The notes under the pieces: generated by a model | What the model was told of the DNA's origin: nothing | What the model saw: only the letters and a program-made list of their open reading frames with translations | Database searches by the model: none | Shown: piece after piece, positions 28,463-38,175 of the stretch | How positions within the stretch are numbered: the first letter of the stretch is position 1 | How the letters are laid out: each line of letters begins with the position of its first letter | Program-made: the position numbers and the translations under genes | Assembly: GCF_945952435.1 (NCBI RefSeq) | Contig: NZ_CAMFHZ010000004.1 | Location: 62,001 to 126,000 of the forward strand | From: an uncultured Microbacterium sp. | GTDB taxonomy: Bacteria > Actinomycetota > Actinomycetes > Actinomycetales > Microbacteriaceae | Length of the DNA stretch: 64,000 nucleotides | Direction: 5' to 3'

Positions 28463-30355
28463 TCAGTCCTTGTGACGGGGCTTGCGCGGCGGCCGGTCGT
28501 CGGCGCGGTGCTCGTCGCGCGGGCGATCCTCGCGACGCGGGCGATCGCCGTACCCGCCCCGGTCGTCCCGATCGCGGCGTGGACGGTCCGCGTGACCGCG
28601 GTCGTCGCGGTCCCGGCGAGGGGCGCGGCTCGGGCGGCCGGAATCCCGCTGGATCTCGATGAGACGGCCGGAGATCCGGGTGTCGCGGAGACGGTCCAGC
28701 ACGGAGTGATCGAGGTTGCTCGGCAACTCCACGATCGAGAAGTCCGGGCGGATGGTGATCGCGCCGAAGTCGTCCCGGCCGAGGCCTCCCTCGTTGGCGA
28801 GCGCTCCGACGATCTGGCGCGGCTCGACGCGGTGCCGACGTCCGACCTCGATCCGGTACGGGGTGTAGTCGCCGCGGCTGCGCCGCTCCTGACGGGTGCC
28901 GCGGTCGTCGCGGGAATCCCGGGATCCTCCCCGCTCGGTCCGCTCCCGCGGGGGCCGGTTGTCCGCCGCGACGGCTGCGGAGAGCGCGTCGTTCTCCGGG
29001 TCGAGCAGCAGAGGAGTCTCACCCTGGGCGACCACCGCGAGCGCCGCGGCCACATCGGCCTCCGGCACGTCGTGGTGACGCACGTAGTGCGCGATGATGT
29101 CGCGGAACGCCTCGATCCGGCCCGTCTCCTCGAGCGCTCCCGTGATCGCGTCGTCGAAGCGGGCGAGGCGCGTGCTGTTCACGTCCTCGGTGGTGGGCAG
29201 CTGCATCTGCGTCGGCTGTTGGCGCGTCGCGCGCTCGATGTGCTTGAGGAGGTAGCGCTCCCGCGGCGTGATGAAGCTGATCGCGTCGCCGGAGCGGCCG
29301 GCACGCCCGGTTCGTCCGATGCGGTGCACGTACGACTCGGTGTCGGTGGGGATGTCGAAGTTGACGACGTGACTGATCCGTTCGACGTCGAGACCGCGCG
29401 CGGCCACGTCGGTCGCGACGAGGATGTCGAGCTTGCCGTCCTTGAGCTGGCCGACGGTCCGCTCGCGCATCGGCTGGGGGATGTCGCCGTTGATCGCCGC
29501 CGCGGAGTACCCGCGGGCGCGCAGCTTCTCCGCGAGGGTCTCCGTCTCGTTCTTCGTGCGGACGAACACGATCATGCCCTCGAAGTTCTCGACCTCGAGG
29601 ATGCGGGTGAGCGCGTCCACCTTCTGCGCGTAGGAGACGACCAGGTAGCGCTGGGTGATGTTGGCGTTGGTCGTGGTCTTGGCCTTGACCGAGATCTCCT
29701 CCGGGTCGTGCAGGTACTGCTGCGCGAGACGGCGGATGGTGGCGGGCATCGTCGCGGAGAAGAGGGCGACCTGCTTGTCCTCCGGGGTCTGCGCGAGGAT
29801 CTGCTCGACGTCCTCCGCGAAGCCCATCTTGAGCATCTCGTCCGCCTCGTCGAGCACGAGGTTCTTCAGCTCGGAGAGGTCGAGGGTGCCCTTCGCGAGG
29901 TGGTCCATGATGCGGCCGGGCGTTCCGACGACGATGTGCACGCCGCGGCGCAGCGCCGACAGCTGCACGCCGTATCCCTGACCGCCGTAGACGGGGAGCA
30001 GGTGGACCCCGGGCATCTGCGCGGCGTAGGACTCGAAAGCCTCGGCCACCTGGAGAGCGAGCTCCCGCGTCGGCGCGAGCACGAGCGCCTGCGGCTTGCG
30101 CTGCTGCAGGTCGAGGTTCTCCAGGATCGGCAGCGCGAAGGCCGCCGTCTTGCCCGTGCCGGTCTGCGCGGTGCCGAGCACGTCACGTCCGCCGAGCAGC
30201 AGCGGGATCGTCTCGCGCTGGATCGCCGACGGCGTCTCGTAGCCGAGGCCCTTGACCGCCGCGAGCACGGGACCGGTGATCCCGAGCTCCTCGAATCCGG
30301 GGCTCGAGGGAGCGTCGTCGGGGGAGGTATCGGGCGTCGCGGCGTCTTCAGTCAC
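28463..30355 (-). CDS. deaD: DEAD-box RNA helicase (DeaD/CsdA type)
   Basis: A 630-residue ATP-dependent RNA helicase acting in ribosome assembly, RNA decay or cold response. The Q motif segment GFEELGITGPVLAAV, Walker A AQTGTGKTAA, DEAD box VLDEADEML, SAT motif and HRIGRTGRAGR are all present. After the helicase core comes a DbpA-like RNA-binding domain (YTPYRIEVGRRHRVEPRQIV and following). The C-terminal tail of about 75 residues is made of RDRDDRG-type Arg/Asp repeats, a likely disordered RNA-binding tail. The GTG at 30355 follows TACGGT by 6 bases. It converges with ligA across 21 bases. Confidence 0.95.
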   Translation of the reverse strand: MTEDAATPDTSPDDAPSSPGFEELGITGPVLAAVKGLGYETPSAIQRETIPLLLGGRDVLGTAQTGTGKTAAFALPILENLDLQQRKPQALVLAPTRELALQVAEAFESYAAQMPGVHLLPVYGGQGYGVQLSALRRGVHIVVGTPGRIMDHLAKGTLDLSELKNLVLDEADEMLKMGFAEDVEQILAQTPEDKQVALFSATMPATIRRLAQQYLHDPEEISVKAKTTTNANITQRYLVVSYAQKVDALTRILEVENFEGMIVFVRTKNETETLAEKLRARGYSAAAINGDIPQPMRERTVGQLKDGKLDILVATDVAARGLDVERISHVVNFDIPTDTESYVHRIGRTGRAGRSGDAISFITPRERYLLKHIERATRQQPTQMQLPTTEDVNSTRLARFDDAITGALEETGRIEAFRDIIAHYVRHHDVPEADVAAALAVVAQGETPLLLDPENDALSAAVAADNRPPRERTERGGSRDSRDDRGTRQERRSRGDYTPYRIEVGRRHRVEPRQIVGALANEGGLGRDDFGAITIRPDFSIVELPSNLDHSVLDRLRDTRISGRLIEIQRDSGRPSRAPRRDRDDRGHADRPRRDRDDRGGYGDRPRREDRPRDEHRADDRPPRKPRHKD

Positions 30356-30361
30356 TTCCCA

Positions 30362-30367
30362 ACCGTA
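30362..30367 (-). promoter_or_regulatory. -10 element (TACGGT) of leaderless helicase transcript
   Basis: TACGGT is followed by 6 bases and the GTG at 30355 on the minus strand. Confidence 0.6.
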
Positions 30368-30421
30368 GCGCCTCGGGCTCCGCCGCGTCTGCGCGAACGC
30401 CGACAGTGCGGACGGGTGCGC

Positions 30422-32122
30422 TCAGGACCCCGAGGTCAGCGCGAGCAGCCTCTCGCGCACCTGGCGCCGCAGCACCTTGCCGATGAGCGAGGTCGGCAGC
30501 TCGTCTACCACGAAGATCCGGCGGGGCACCTTGTACGGGGTGAGGATGCCGCGGGCGAAATCGCGGATCTTCTCGACGTCCACCTCGGTGCCGGGGTCGA
30601 CGACGATCGCCGCGACGACTTCCTCGCCGGAGTGCTCGTTCGGGAGGCCGACCACGGCGGCGTCCAGCACGTCGGGGTGCTGTCGCAACGCGTTCTCGAC
30701 CTCTGTCGGGGCGACGTTGAAGCCGCCCGTGATGATGAGCTCCTTGATCCGATCGACGATGCGGACGAAGCCCGCCTCGTCGATCGTGACGATGTCGCCC
30801 GTGCGGAACCAGCCGTCGACGAAGACGGCCTCGGTCTCCTCTGGTTTGCCGTAGTAGCCCGAGAACACCTGCGGGCCGCGCACGACGAGCTCTCCCGGAG
30901 CTCCGGCCTCGACGTCCCTCGTCGGGTCCTCGGGGTCCACGACGCGGCACTCCGTCCCCGGCAGCGGCAGCCCGACCGTGCCGGGCACCCTGTTGTCGGC
31001 GACGGGGTTCGCCATGAGCACGGGCGCGCACTCGCTGAGTCCGTAGCCCTCGACGAGGTATCCGCCCGTCGCGGCCTCGAACGGGACGACGAGCTCGTGC
31101 GGCAGCGCCATCGCCCCGGAGATCGCGATCTCGGTGCCGGCGAGGGAGACGCCCTTCGCCGTCGCCGCCGTGAGCAGCCGGTCGGCGATCGGGGGGACCA
31201 GCGGCAGGAACGTCGCCGGGTGCTTCTTCGTGACGTCGAGCACGAGGTCCGGATCGAACTTCGGGAACAGGACGAGCCTCGCCCCCATCGACATCGCGAA
31301 GGTGAGGCAGAGGGTGAGGCCGTAGGCGTGGAACATCGGCAGCACCGCGTAGACGACGCACCCGTCGCCCCGCACGATCGAGGGCACCCAGGCACGTGCC
31401 TGGGCGGCGTTCGAGAGCAGGTTGCGGTGGGTGAGCGCGGCCCCCTTCGGAGCGCCGGTGGTCCCCGAGGTGTACTGGATGATCGCCAGGTCGTCCGTCG
31501 CGGGCCGCGGGTGCGAGCGCGGCAGCGGAGCGTGCCCCACGATGCTCTCCCAGGACGTGGCGCCGCGCACCGTGGTCGTCAGCGCCTCGCGCGACGCGCG
31601 GGCTTTCGCGGCGGGCAGGCGCAACGCCAGCCGGGTGAGCGCGGGCATCGCCCTGGTCACGTCGACCGAAACGAGCGTGGTCAGCGCGAGGTCGGACGGG
31701 AACTCCTGCACGGTCGCGACGACCTTGCTCCATACGATCGCGTGCTTCGCCCCGTGGTCCTCGAACTGCTTGCGCAGCTCCCGCGGCGTGTACAACGGGT
31801 TGTGCTCCACGACGACGGCGCCGAGGCGCAGCACCGCGTAGAACGCCACGATGTGCTGCGGGCAGTTGGGCAGCACGATCGCGACCGGATCGCCGGCCTT
31901 CACCCCGGCGGCGGCGAGCCCCGCGGCGGCCCGCTCGATGGCGGCGTGCAGATCGCGATACGTCGTCTCGCGCCCGAAGAACTGCAGGGCGGGCGCGTCG
32001 GGGTAGTCCCGCGCCGAGGCGTCGACGATGTCGAGGAGGGATCCGGAGACGGGGTCCAGGTCCTCCGGGACTCCGGGGGCATAGCTGGCGGTCCAGGGGC
32101 GCGGTGGAACGAACGTCGTCAC
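30422..32122 (-). CDS. Long-chain fatty acid-CoA ligase (AMP-binding family)
   Basis: A 566-residue ANL-superfamily enzyme that activates a carboxylic acid with ATP and transfers it to CoA. The phosphate loop IIQYTSGTTGAPKGAALTHR is near residue 190. YGLSECAPV and the D-G-W-F-R-T-G-D-I motif mark the adenylate site, and the C-terminal domain carries the catalytic lysine in IGKVLRRQVRE. Overall it resembles FadD-type long-chain acyl-CoA synthetases; chain length cannot be fixed. The GTG at 32122 follows TAGGCT by 6 bases. Confidence 0.93.
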   Translation of the reverse strand: MTTFVPPRPWTASYAPGVPEDLDPVSGSLLDIVDASARDYPDAPALQFFGRETTYRDLHAAIERAAAGLAAAGVKAGDPVAIVLPNCPQHIVAFYAVLRLGAVVVEHNPLYTPRELRKQFEDHGAKHAIVWSKVVATVQEFPSDLALTTLVSVDVTRAMPALTRLALRLPAAKARASREALTTTVRGATSWESIVGHAPLPRSHPRPATDDLAIIQYTSGTTGAPKGAALTHRNLLSNAAQARAWVPSIVRGDGCVVYAVLPMFHAYGLTLCLTFAMSMGARLVLFPKFDPDLVLDVTKKHPATFLPLVPPIADRLLTAATAKGVSLAGTEIAISGAMALPHELVVPFEAATGGYLVEGYGLSECAPVLMANPVADNRVPGTVGLPLPGTECRVVDPEDPTRDVEAGAPGELVVRGPQVFSGYYGKPEETEAVFVDGWFRTGDIVTIDEAGFVRIVDRIKELIITGGFNVAPTEVENALRQHPDVLDAAVVGLPNEHSGEEVVAAIVVDPGTEVDVEKIRDFARGILTPYKVPRRIFVVDELPTSLIGKVLRRQVRERLLALTSGS

Positions 32123-32128
32123 GGGATC

Positions 32129-32134
32129 AGCCTA
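32129..32134 (-). promoter_or_regulatory. -10 element (TAGGCT) of leaderless acyl-CoA ligase transcript
   Basis: TAGGCT is followed by 6 bases and the GTG at 32122 on the minus strand. Confidence 0.6.
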
Positions 32135-32198
32135 TGGGTCGCGGGGTCGGCCGATGGTCGTCGTCCCGCGCCGTCCCGACGGGTCGGGGCCCGCTGGC

Positions 32199-32204
32199 TA
32201 GACT
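32199..32204 (+). promoter_or_regulatory. -10 element (TAGACT) of leaderless gatCAB transcript
   Basis: TAGACT is followed by 6 bases and the gatC GTG at 32211. Confidence 0.65.
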
Positions 32205-32210
32205 GGACGC

Positions 32211-32510
32211 GTGTCTGAAATCATCCCCGATCTCGTGCGCCATCTCGGCGTGCTCGCGCGCATCCAGCTCTCCGAAGACGAGGTGTCGCAGCTGACCGGT
32301 CAGCTCGATGCGATCGTCGACAACATCGCCAAGGTGTCGGAGGTCGCGACCCCCGACGTGCCGGCGACGAGCCACCCGATCGCGCTGCACAACGTCTTCC
32401 GCGACGACGTCCCCGGTGTGACGCTGACCACGGCGCAGGCGCTGCAAAACGCGCCGGACGCCGATGGCGACCGCTTCCGCGTGACCGCGATCCTGGGGGA
32501 GGAGCAGTGA
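32211..32510 (+). CDS. gatC: Glu/Asp-tRNA amidotransferase subunit C
   Basis: A 99-residue small subunit that wraps around GatA and GatB and stabilises the amidotransferase. Family features are the opening [18 protein letters not shown], the [14 protein letters not shown] helix and the acidic HNVFRDD segment. It is the first gene of gatCAB, read from a leaderless GTG, and overlaps gatA by 4 bases (GTGA). The complex converts Glu-tRNA(Gln), and perhaps Asp-tRNA(Asn), to the amide form. Confidence 0.95.
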   Translation: MSEIIPDLVRHLGVLARIQLSEDEVSQLTGQLDAIVDNIAKVSEVATPDVPATSHPIALHNVFRDDVPGVTLTTAQALQNAPDADGDRFRVTAILGEEQ

Positions 32511-34021
32511 GCGAGATCATCCGCTGGACCGCCGCGGAGCTCGGTGCCCGCCTCGCCGCCGGAGAGGTGTCGAGCGTCGAGGCGACCCAGGCGCACCTGG
32601 CCCGCATCGCCGCCGTCGACGGCGACGTGCACGCCTTCCTGCACGTCAACGAGCACGCGCTCGACGCGGCCGCCGAGGTCGATCGTCGTCGCGCGGAGGG
32701 CGAGCAGCTCGGCGAGCTCGCCGGCGTGCCCCTCGCCATCAAGGACGTGCTCGTCACGACCGACCAGCCGTCCACGAGCGGATCCCGGATCCTCGAGGGC
32801 TACCGTTCGCCGTTCGACGCGACCGTCGTCGCCCGCGCCCGCGCGGCCGGCCTCGTCGGCATCGGCAAGACCAACATGGACGAGTTCGCGATGGGATCCT
32901 CCACGGAGCATTCCGCGTACGGGCCGACGCACAACCCCTGGGACCTCGATCGGATCCCGGGGGGATCCGGAGGCGGTTCCGCCGCCGCGGTCGCGGCGTT
33001 CGAGGCGCCGATCGCGCTCGGATCGGACACGGGCGGATCGATCCGCCAGCCCGCGCACGTGACCGGCACGGTCGGGATCAAGCCGACGTACGGCGGGGTC
33101 AGCCGTTACGGCGCGATCGCGCTCGCGTCCAGCCTCGATCAGGTGGGTCCGGTCGCGCGCACCGTCCTCGACGCTGGTCTGCTGCACGACGTGATCGGGG
33201 GCCACGATCCGAAGGACTCTACGTCGCTTCCCGACTCCTGGCCGTCGTTCGCCGCCGCGGCGCGCGAGGGTGCGACCGGGCAGGTCCTCAAGGGCCTCAA
33301 GGTCGGCGTCGTCACCGAGCTGCCCGACTCCGGCTTCCAGGCCGGGGTGGCGAGCTCGTTCCACGCCGCGCTGCGGCAGATGGAGGCGCAGGGCGCGGAG
33401 ATCGTCGAGATCTCGGCCCCGCACTTCGAGTACGGCGTGGCCGCGTACTACCTGATCCTGCCCGCGGAGGCATCCAGCAACCTGGCCAAGTTCGACTCGG
33501 TGCGCTTCGGCCTGCGCGTCACGCCCGACGGCGGCGGCACGGTCGAGGACGTCATGTCCCTCACCCGCGAGGTCGGCTTCGGCCCCGAGGTCAAGCGCCG
33601 CATCATCCTCGGCACGTACGCGCTCTCCGCCGGTTACTACGACGCCTACTACGGCAGCGCGCAGAAGGTGCGCACGCTCATCCAGCGCGACTTCGACGCC
33701 GCGTTCGCCCAGGTGGACGTCATCGCGACGCCCTCCGCGCCGACCACGGCGTTCAGACTCGGCGAGAAGATCGGCGACCCGCTGCAGATGTACCTCAACG
33801 ACCTCACCACGATTCCGGCGAACCTCGCCGGCGTGCCGGGGATCTCGATCCCGTCGGGTCTGGCCGAGGAGGACGGACTGCCCGTCGGCATCCAGTTCCT
33901 CGCGCCCGCCCGGGAGGACGCCCGCCTGTACCGGGTCGGCGCCGCACTCGAGGCGCTGCTCGTCGACGCGTGGGGCGGGCCGCTGCTCGACCGCGCACCC
34001 GTGCTGGGAGGAACCCGCTGA
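32507..34021 (+). CDS. gatA: Glu/Asp-tRNA amidotransferase subunit A
   Basis: A 504-residue amidase-signature subunit that releases ammonia from glutamine for the GatB reaction. The Ser-cisSer-Lys triad is visible: the lysine in [10 protein letters not shown], and the glycine/serine-rich [14 protein letters not shown] followed by [12 protein letters not shown]. It overlaps gatC by 4 bases and gatB by 1 base, which keeps the three subunits translated in step. Confidence 0.96.
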   Translation: MSEIIRWTAAELGARLAAGEVSSVEATQAHLARIAAVDGDVHAFLHVNEHALDAAAEVDRRRAEGEQLGELAGVPLAIKDVLVTTDQPSTSGSRILEGYRSPFDATVVARARAAGLVGIGKTNMDEFAMGSSTEHSAYGPTHNPWDLDRIPGGSGGGSAAAVAAFEAPIALGSDTGGSIRQPAHVTGTVGIKPTYGGVSRYGAIALASSLDQVGPVARTVLDAGLLHDVIGGHDPKDSTSLPDSWPSFAAAAREGATGQVLKGLKVGVVTELPDSGFQAGVASSFHAALRQMEAQGAEIVEISAPHFEYGVAAYYLILPAEASSNLAKFDSVRFGLRVTPDGGGTVEDVMSLTREVGFGPEVKRRIILGTYALSAGYYDAYYGSAQKVRTLIQRDFDAAFAQVDVIATPSAPTTAFRLGEKIGDPLQMYLNDLTTIPANLAGVPGISIPSGLAEEDGLPVGIQFLAPAREDARLYRVGAALEALLVDAWGGPLLDRAPVLGGTR

Positions 34022-35535
34022 TGTCCGCTGCGAAGCTCATGGACTACGACAAGGCGCTCGAACTGTTCGAGCCGGTGCTCGGCTTCGAGGTGCACGTCGA
34101 GCTCAACACCGAGACCAAGATGTTCTCGGACGCGCCCAACCCCGCGAACGAGCGCAACCACGACGCCGCGCCCAACACGCTGCTGGCTCCGGTCGATCTG
34201 GGTCTTCCCGGCTCGCTCCCCGTGGTGAACGCGACGGCCGTGCGCTCCTCCATCAGCCTGGGTCTCGCGCTCGGCTGCTCGATCGCGGAATCGTGCCGGT
34301 TCGCTCGGAAGAACTACTTCTACCCCGACCTCGGCAAGAACTACCAGATCTCCCAGTACGACGAGCCGATCGCCTTCGAGGGATCCGTCGAGGTCGAGCT
34401 CGAGGACGGCACGCTCGTGACCATCCCCATCGAGCGCGCGCACATGGAGGAGGACGCCGGCAAGCTCACGCACGTCGGCGGATCGACGGGTCGTATCCAG
34501 GGCGCCGAGTACTCGCTCGTCGACTACAACCGCGCCGGCGTGCCGCTCGTGGAGATCGTCACGAAGCCCATCTTCGGCGCGGAGCACCGCGCCCCCGAGA
34601 TCGCGAAGGCGTACGTCGCCGCGATCCGCGACATCGTGCGCGGGCTCGGCATCTCGGAGGCGCGTCTCGAACGGGGCAACCTGCGCTGCGACGCGAACGT
34701 GTCGCTGCGCCCGCGCGGCCAGGAGAAGCTCGGCACGCGCACGGAGACGAAGAACGTGAACTCCATGCGCTCCGTCGAGCGAGCCGTCCGCTACGAGATC
34801 CAGCGTCAGGCCGCGATCCTCGCCGACGGAGGGTCGATCACGCAGGAGACGCGTCACTGGCACGAGGACAGCGGCACGACGTCGCCGGGACGCCCGAAGT
34901 CGGACGCCGACGACTACCGCTACTTCCCGGAGCCGGACCTGCTGCCCGTGCAGCCGGCCCGCGAGCTCGTGGAGGAGTTGCGTGCGGCGCTGCCGGAGCA
35001 GCCGATCGCCCGTCGCCGCCGTCTCAAGGCGGACTGGGGCTTCGGGGACATCGAGTTCCAGGGCGTCGTGAATGCCGGCCTGCTCGACGAGGTCGAGGCG
35101 ACCATCGCCGCCGGCACGACGCCGGACGCCGCCCGGAAGTGGTGGACCGGCGAGATCAGCCGCATCGCGAACGCCGAGGAGCGCGACGCGGCGTCGCTGA
35201 TCAGCCCGGAGAACGTCGCCGCGCTGCAGCAGCTCGTCGACGCCGGAACCCTCACGGACAAGCTCGCCCGACAGGTCCTCGAAGGCGTCATCGCGGGGGA
35301 GGGCGGCCCGCAGCAGGTCGTCGACGCCCGGGGCCTCGCCGTGGTGTCGGACGACGGCGCGCTCGTCGCCGCGATCGACGACGCCCTGGCCGCGCAGCCG
35401 GACGTGCTCGCGAAGATCAAGGACGGCAAGGTCCAGGCCGCCGGCGCCGTGATCGGTGCGGTCATGAAGGCCATGAAGGGTCAGGCGGACGCCGCGCGCG
35501 TGCGCGAGCTCGTCCTGGAGCGCGCCGCGCAGTAA
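34021..35535 (+). CDS. gatB: Glu/Asp-tRNA amidotransferase subunit B
   Basis: A 504-residue kinase and tRNA-binding subunit that phosphorylates the carboxyl of mischarged Glu- or Asp-tRNA before amidation. It opens with [16 protein letters not shown], has the [10 protein letters not shown] core and the [20 protein letters not shown] signature, and ends with the YqeY-like tail domain. The ATG at 34021 overlaps the gatA stop (TGATG), so I reject an in-frame extension starting in gatA. An intergenic repeat block follows. Confidence 0.96.
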   Translation: MSAAKLMDYDKALELFEPVLGFEVHVELNTETKMFSDAPNPANERNHDAAPNTLLAPVDLGLPGSLPVVNATAVRSSISLGLALGCSIAESCRFARKNYFYPDLGKNYQISQYDEPIAFEGSVEVELEDGTLVTIPIERAHMEEDAGKLTHVGGSTGRIQGAEYSLVDYNRAGVPLVEIVTKPIFGAEHRAPEIAKAYVAAIRDIVRGLGISEARLERGNLRCDANVSLRPRGQEKLGTRTETKNVNSMRSVERAVRYEIQRQAAILADGGSITQETRHWHEDSGTTSPGRPKSDADDYRYFPEPDLLPVQPARELVEELRAALPEQPIARRRRLKADWGFGDIEFQGVVNAGLLDEVEATIAAGTTPDAARKWWTGEISRIANAEERDAASLISPENVAALQQLVDAGTLTDKLARQVLEGVIAGEGGPQQVVDARGLAVVSDDGALVAAIDDALAAQPDVLAKIKDGKVQAAGAVIGAVMKAMKGQADAARVRELVLERAAQ

Positions 35536-35540
35536 CCCCT

Positions 35541-35832
35541 CGTCGTCGTCGAGCGAGCCGAACCGCGGGTTGCGTTTGTGTGATCGCCGCGGGGCGAGGG
35601 GTCGTCGAGCGAGCCCCGCCGCAGACGAAACGCGGGATTCGTGCGGTCCGATCCCCGCACGGTGAGGGGCCGTCGAGCGAGCCCAACCGTTGGTTTCGCG
35701 TGGTCCGGTCGCCGCGCGATGGGGGCCGTCGAGCGAGCCCAACCGCAGGTTGCGTGTGGTCCGATCGCCGCGGGGCGAGGGGTCGTTGAGCGAGCCCCGC
35801 CGGAGGCGGCGCGAGACGAAACGCGGGGAGGG
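35541..35832. repeat. Intergenic repeat block, five units of GTCG(T/A)GAGCGAGCC type
   Basis: Fills the 365-base gap between gatB and dinB; I see no gene in it. The core GTCGTCGAGCGAGCC or close variants starts near 35545, 35601, 35670, 35727 and 35782, a spacing of about 55-70 bases. Shared flanks are GGTTGCGT.GTGGTCCGATCGCCGCG and, in two units, AGACGAAACGCGGG. The units differ from each other by scattered changes, so they are old duplications. A related but cleaner copy is at 57675-57840. Repeats of this kind are scattered between genes in Microbacterium-like genomes. Confidence 0.8.
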
Positions 35833-35900
35833 GTGCAGAATCGCCTCGCCGCGCGGTCCTGGCGGGCCCGATGTCCGTGGTCTCCGCGAGAATGGGAGGC

Positions 35901-37154
35901 ATGGGACGTGGCGATGGATCCGGGCGGATCGTCTCGGCACCCGACGCCGACGACACCGGGGCGGGGATCCTGCACGTCGACATGGACGCGTTCTACGCCG
36001 CGGTCGAGGTGCTCCACGATCCGACTCTGCGCGGGCTTCCGCTGATCATCGGCGCCCCCGACGGACGGTCGGTCGTGTCCAGTGCGTCCTATGAGGCGCG
36101 ACGCTATGGCGTGCGTTCGGCGATGCCCGTCGCGCAGGCGATCCGCCTGTGCCCGTCCGCCCGCGTCGTCCCGCCCGATTTCACCAAGTATCGTGCGGTG
36201 TCCGCGCAGGTCATGACCATCTTCGAGGAGGTCACTCCTCTGGTCGAGCCGTTGTCGATCGACGAGGCGTTCCTCGACGTCCGCGGTGTGCGTCGGCTGT
36301 GGGGGAGCCCCGGGCGGATCGGAGCCATGATCCGGCACCGCGTGCAGCACGAGGTCGGGATCACGTGCAGCGTGGGGGCCGCCGCGACCAAGCACGTCGC
36401 GAAGATGGCGTCGACCATGGCGAAACCCGACGGTCTGCTCATCGTCCCGGAGGCGGAGACGCTCGACTTCCTCGCGGCCAAGCCGGTGCGCGCGATGTGG
36501 GGCGTCGGGCCGAAGACGGCGGAGTCGCTCGAGGCGCGTGGCATCCGCCTCATCGGGGATCTGCGCTCCATCCCTTTCCCGGCTCTCGAACGCGCGGTCG
36601 GCTCCGCATCCGCGAGCAGGCTGCGCGACCTCGCCGACGGACGGGATCCACGCAGCGTCGAGACCACGCGGGTGGAGAAGAGCGTCGGGCACGAGGAGAC
36701 GTTCGAGATCGACGTCGTTGACCCGGACGTGCTGCGCTCGGAACTGCTGCGCCTCGCCGACCGGGTCGCCGGGCGGTTGCGCCGGGCGGATTGGGAGACG
36801 TCGACCGTCTCGATCAAGGTGCGCTTCGCGGACTTCTCGACCGTCACCCGCTCGCAGACGTTGTCGGAGCCGACGTCGGTCGGTCAGCGCATCGGCGAGG
36901 TGGCTCGCGGACTTTTCGATGCGATCGAGCGACGGGACCCCGTGCGGCTCGTGGGCGTGCGCGCGGAGAGGCTTCGCGATGCCGGGGGTGCGCTCGGCCT
37001 CTGGGACGACGACGCCGACTGGCGCCGGGTCGAAGGCGCGCTGGACAGCGCGCAGGCGCGTTTCGGATCCGGCATGGTCACCCGGGCGCGGCATCTCGGC
37101 GCGTCACGAGGACGAGGTTCCGCTCCGCACCCTCGCGCGCACGGCCTGGATTGA
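35901..37154 (+). CDS. dinB: DNA polymerase IV (Y family)
   Basis: A 417-residue error-prone polymerase for lesion bypass. The first catalytic aspartate is in LHVDMDAFYAAVEV and the catalytic pair in PLSIDEAFLDV. YEARRYGVRSAMP is the fingers segment, and the little-finger domain begins after VGHEETF. It lacks an obvious C-terminal beta-clamp motif of the QLxLF form; the tail is short and basic. I choose ATG 35901 (GAGAAT 7 bases before it) over the in-frame ATG codons at 35871 and 35892. No SOS box was recognised upstream. Confidence 0.93.
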   Translation: MGRGDGSGRIVSAPDADDTGAGILHVDMDAFYAAVEVLHDPTLRGLPLIIGAPDGRSVVSSASYEARRYGVRSAMPVAQAIRLCPSARVVPPDFTKYRAVSAQVMTIFEEVTPLVEPLSIDEAFLDVRGVRRLWGSPGRIGAMIRHRVQHEVGITCSVGAAATKHVAKMASTMAKPDGLLIVPEAETLDFLAAKPVRAMWGVGPKTAESLEARGIRLIGDLRSIPFPALERAVGSASASRLRDLADGRDPRSVETTRVEKSVGHEETFEIDVVDPDVLRSELLRLADRVAGRLRRADWETSTVSIKVRFADFSTVTRSQTLSEPTSVGQRIGEVARGLFDAIERRDPVRLVGVRAERLRDAGGALGLWDDDADWRRVEGALDSAQARFGSGMVTRARHLGASRGRGSAPHPRAHGLD

Positions 37155-37216
37155 CCGCGCGGCCCCGCGCCGATGCGCACCGTTCCGGTCGCTGGCCCGT
37201 GGGATATCGCGTGGGC

Positions 37217-37222
37217 TAGCGT
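37217..37222 (+). promoter_or_regulatory. -10 element (TAGCGT) of leaderless GerW-like transcript
   Basis: TAGCGT is followed by 6 bases and the ATG at 37229. Confidence 0.6.
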
Positions 37223-37228
37223 GGACGC

Positions 37229-37567
37229 ATGCCCAACATCGCACTCGAGCTTGGTCAGAACGCTGCATCCCTCGGCGTGAAGAGCGCCTATGGCGACACA
37301 CAGGAGGTCGACGGTGTGCCGTTCGTGCCGGTCGCCCTGACCTTCTCCGGATTCGGCGGCGGGGACGCGAAGAACGTCAGCGCGAGCGAGGGAGACGCAT
37401 CCGGTGGCGGTGGCGGTGGCGTCGCGATCCCCCTCGGCGCGTACATCCATCGCGAGGAGGGGCTGCGTTTCGAGCCGAACTTCGTCGCGCTCCTTGCTGT
37501 GACCATCCCGTTCGTCTGGGTCGCCGGGCGCGCGCTCTCTCGCGTCATCCGTGCTCTCAAGAAGTGA
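37229..37567 (+). CDS. GerW/YtfJ-like small protein with C-terminal membrane span
   Basis: A 112-residue protein. Residues 8-35 match the GerW (YtfJ) opening with a G-D-T-Q-E-V-D-G segment and VPFVPVALTFSGFGGGD. A glycine run SGGGGGGVAIPLGAYI follows at about 62-78, and a C-terminal hydrophobic span lies at about 88-105 with a basic end. In Bacillus, YtfJ/GerW acts in spore germination; actinobacteria of this type do not make endospores, so the role here is unknown. It is leaderless, and its 3' end overlaps the next gene by 17 bases. Confidence 0.75.
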   Translation: MPNIALELGQNAASLGVKSAYGDTQEVDGVPFVPVALTFSGFGGGDAKNVSASEGDASGGGGGGVAIPLGAYIHREEGLRFEPNFVALLAVTIPFVWVAGRALSRVIRALKK

Positions 37568-38132
37568 CGATCCCGTCGCTCGAGCCCTCGACGACGCGGT
37601 CGTGCGGATCATCGACGCGGTGCGCCGGACCGATCGGCCCGATCCCGTCGTCCTGATCGACGGTCGCAGCGGGGCGGGGAAGTCCACTCTCGCTCGACGG
37701 CTCGCCGATCGCTGGCCGCTGGCGGCGCCCGCTCAGCTCGTGGCGCTCGACGCGATCTACCCCGGGTGGGACGGGCTCGCGGAGGGCGCGGAGCGGGCGC
37801 GCGCGCAGATCCTGCATCCGCACCGACAGGGGGTGCCGGGCACGTGGCGGCGCTACGACTGGGCGACCGGCGAGTATGCGGAGAGCCATACCGTCGACCC
37901 GGGGCGTGGCGTGATCCTCGAGGGCTGCGGGGCGCTCACCCCCGGGTCGTCCCGCGATGCGGACGTCCGGGTGTGGATCGACGCGCCGGAGCCGAGTCGA
38001 CGAGGACGCGCGCTCGACCGTGATGGCGATCTGTTCCGTCCGCATTGGCGACGATGGGCGGCCCAGGAGGACAAGCACCTCCAGGACGACGATCCGATCG
38101 CGCTCGCGGATCTCGTCATCCGGGTTCCGTGA
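37551..38132 (+). CDS. P-loop NTPase, uridine kinase-like
   Basis: A 193-residue cytosolic protein with Walker A IDGRSGAGKST near residues 36-46. A DAIYPGW segment and an ILEGCGALT strand are placed as in (d)NMP/uridine-kinase-like phosphotransferases. The C-terminal half has WIDAPEPSRRGRALDRDGD, resembling a lid region. The substrate is unknown. The GTG at 37551 overlaps the preceding gene by 17 bases. Another in-frame GTG at 37602 would also keep the whole P-loop domain, so the start is uncertain. Confidence 0.8.
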   Translation: MLSRSDDPVARALDDAVVRIIDAVRRTDRPDPVVLIDGRSGAGKSTLARRLADRWPLAAPAQLVALDAIYPGWDGLAEGAERARAQILHPHRQGVPGTWRRYDWATGEYAESHTVDPGRGVILEGCGALTPGSSRDADVRVWIDAPEPSRRGRALDRDGDLFRPHWRRWAAQEDKHLQDDDPIALADLVIRVP

Positions 38133-38175
38133 GCGCCCGTGTGCGGCGCCGCGCAGGATCCGGTGCAGCCGGCCG

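Noticed and set aside
28472..32218. A 1248-codon plus-strand frame opposite the helicase and acyl-CoA ligase genes
   Set aside because: It is antisense to two genes with complete motifs and has no recognisable domain.
35541..35832. CRISPR-like array
   Set aside because: Units differ from each other, the intervals are also repeated rather than unique, and no cas gene is present.
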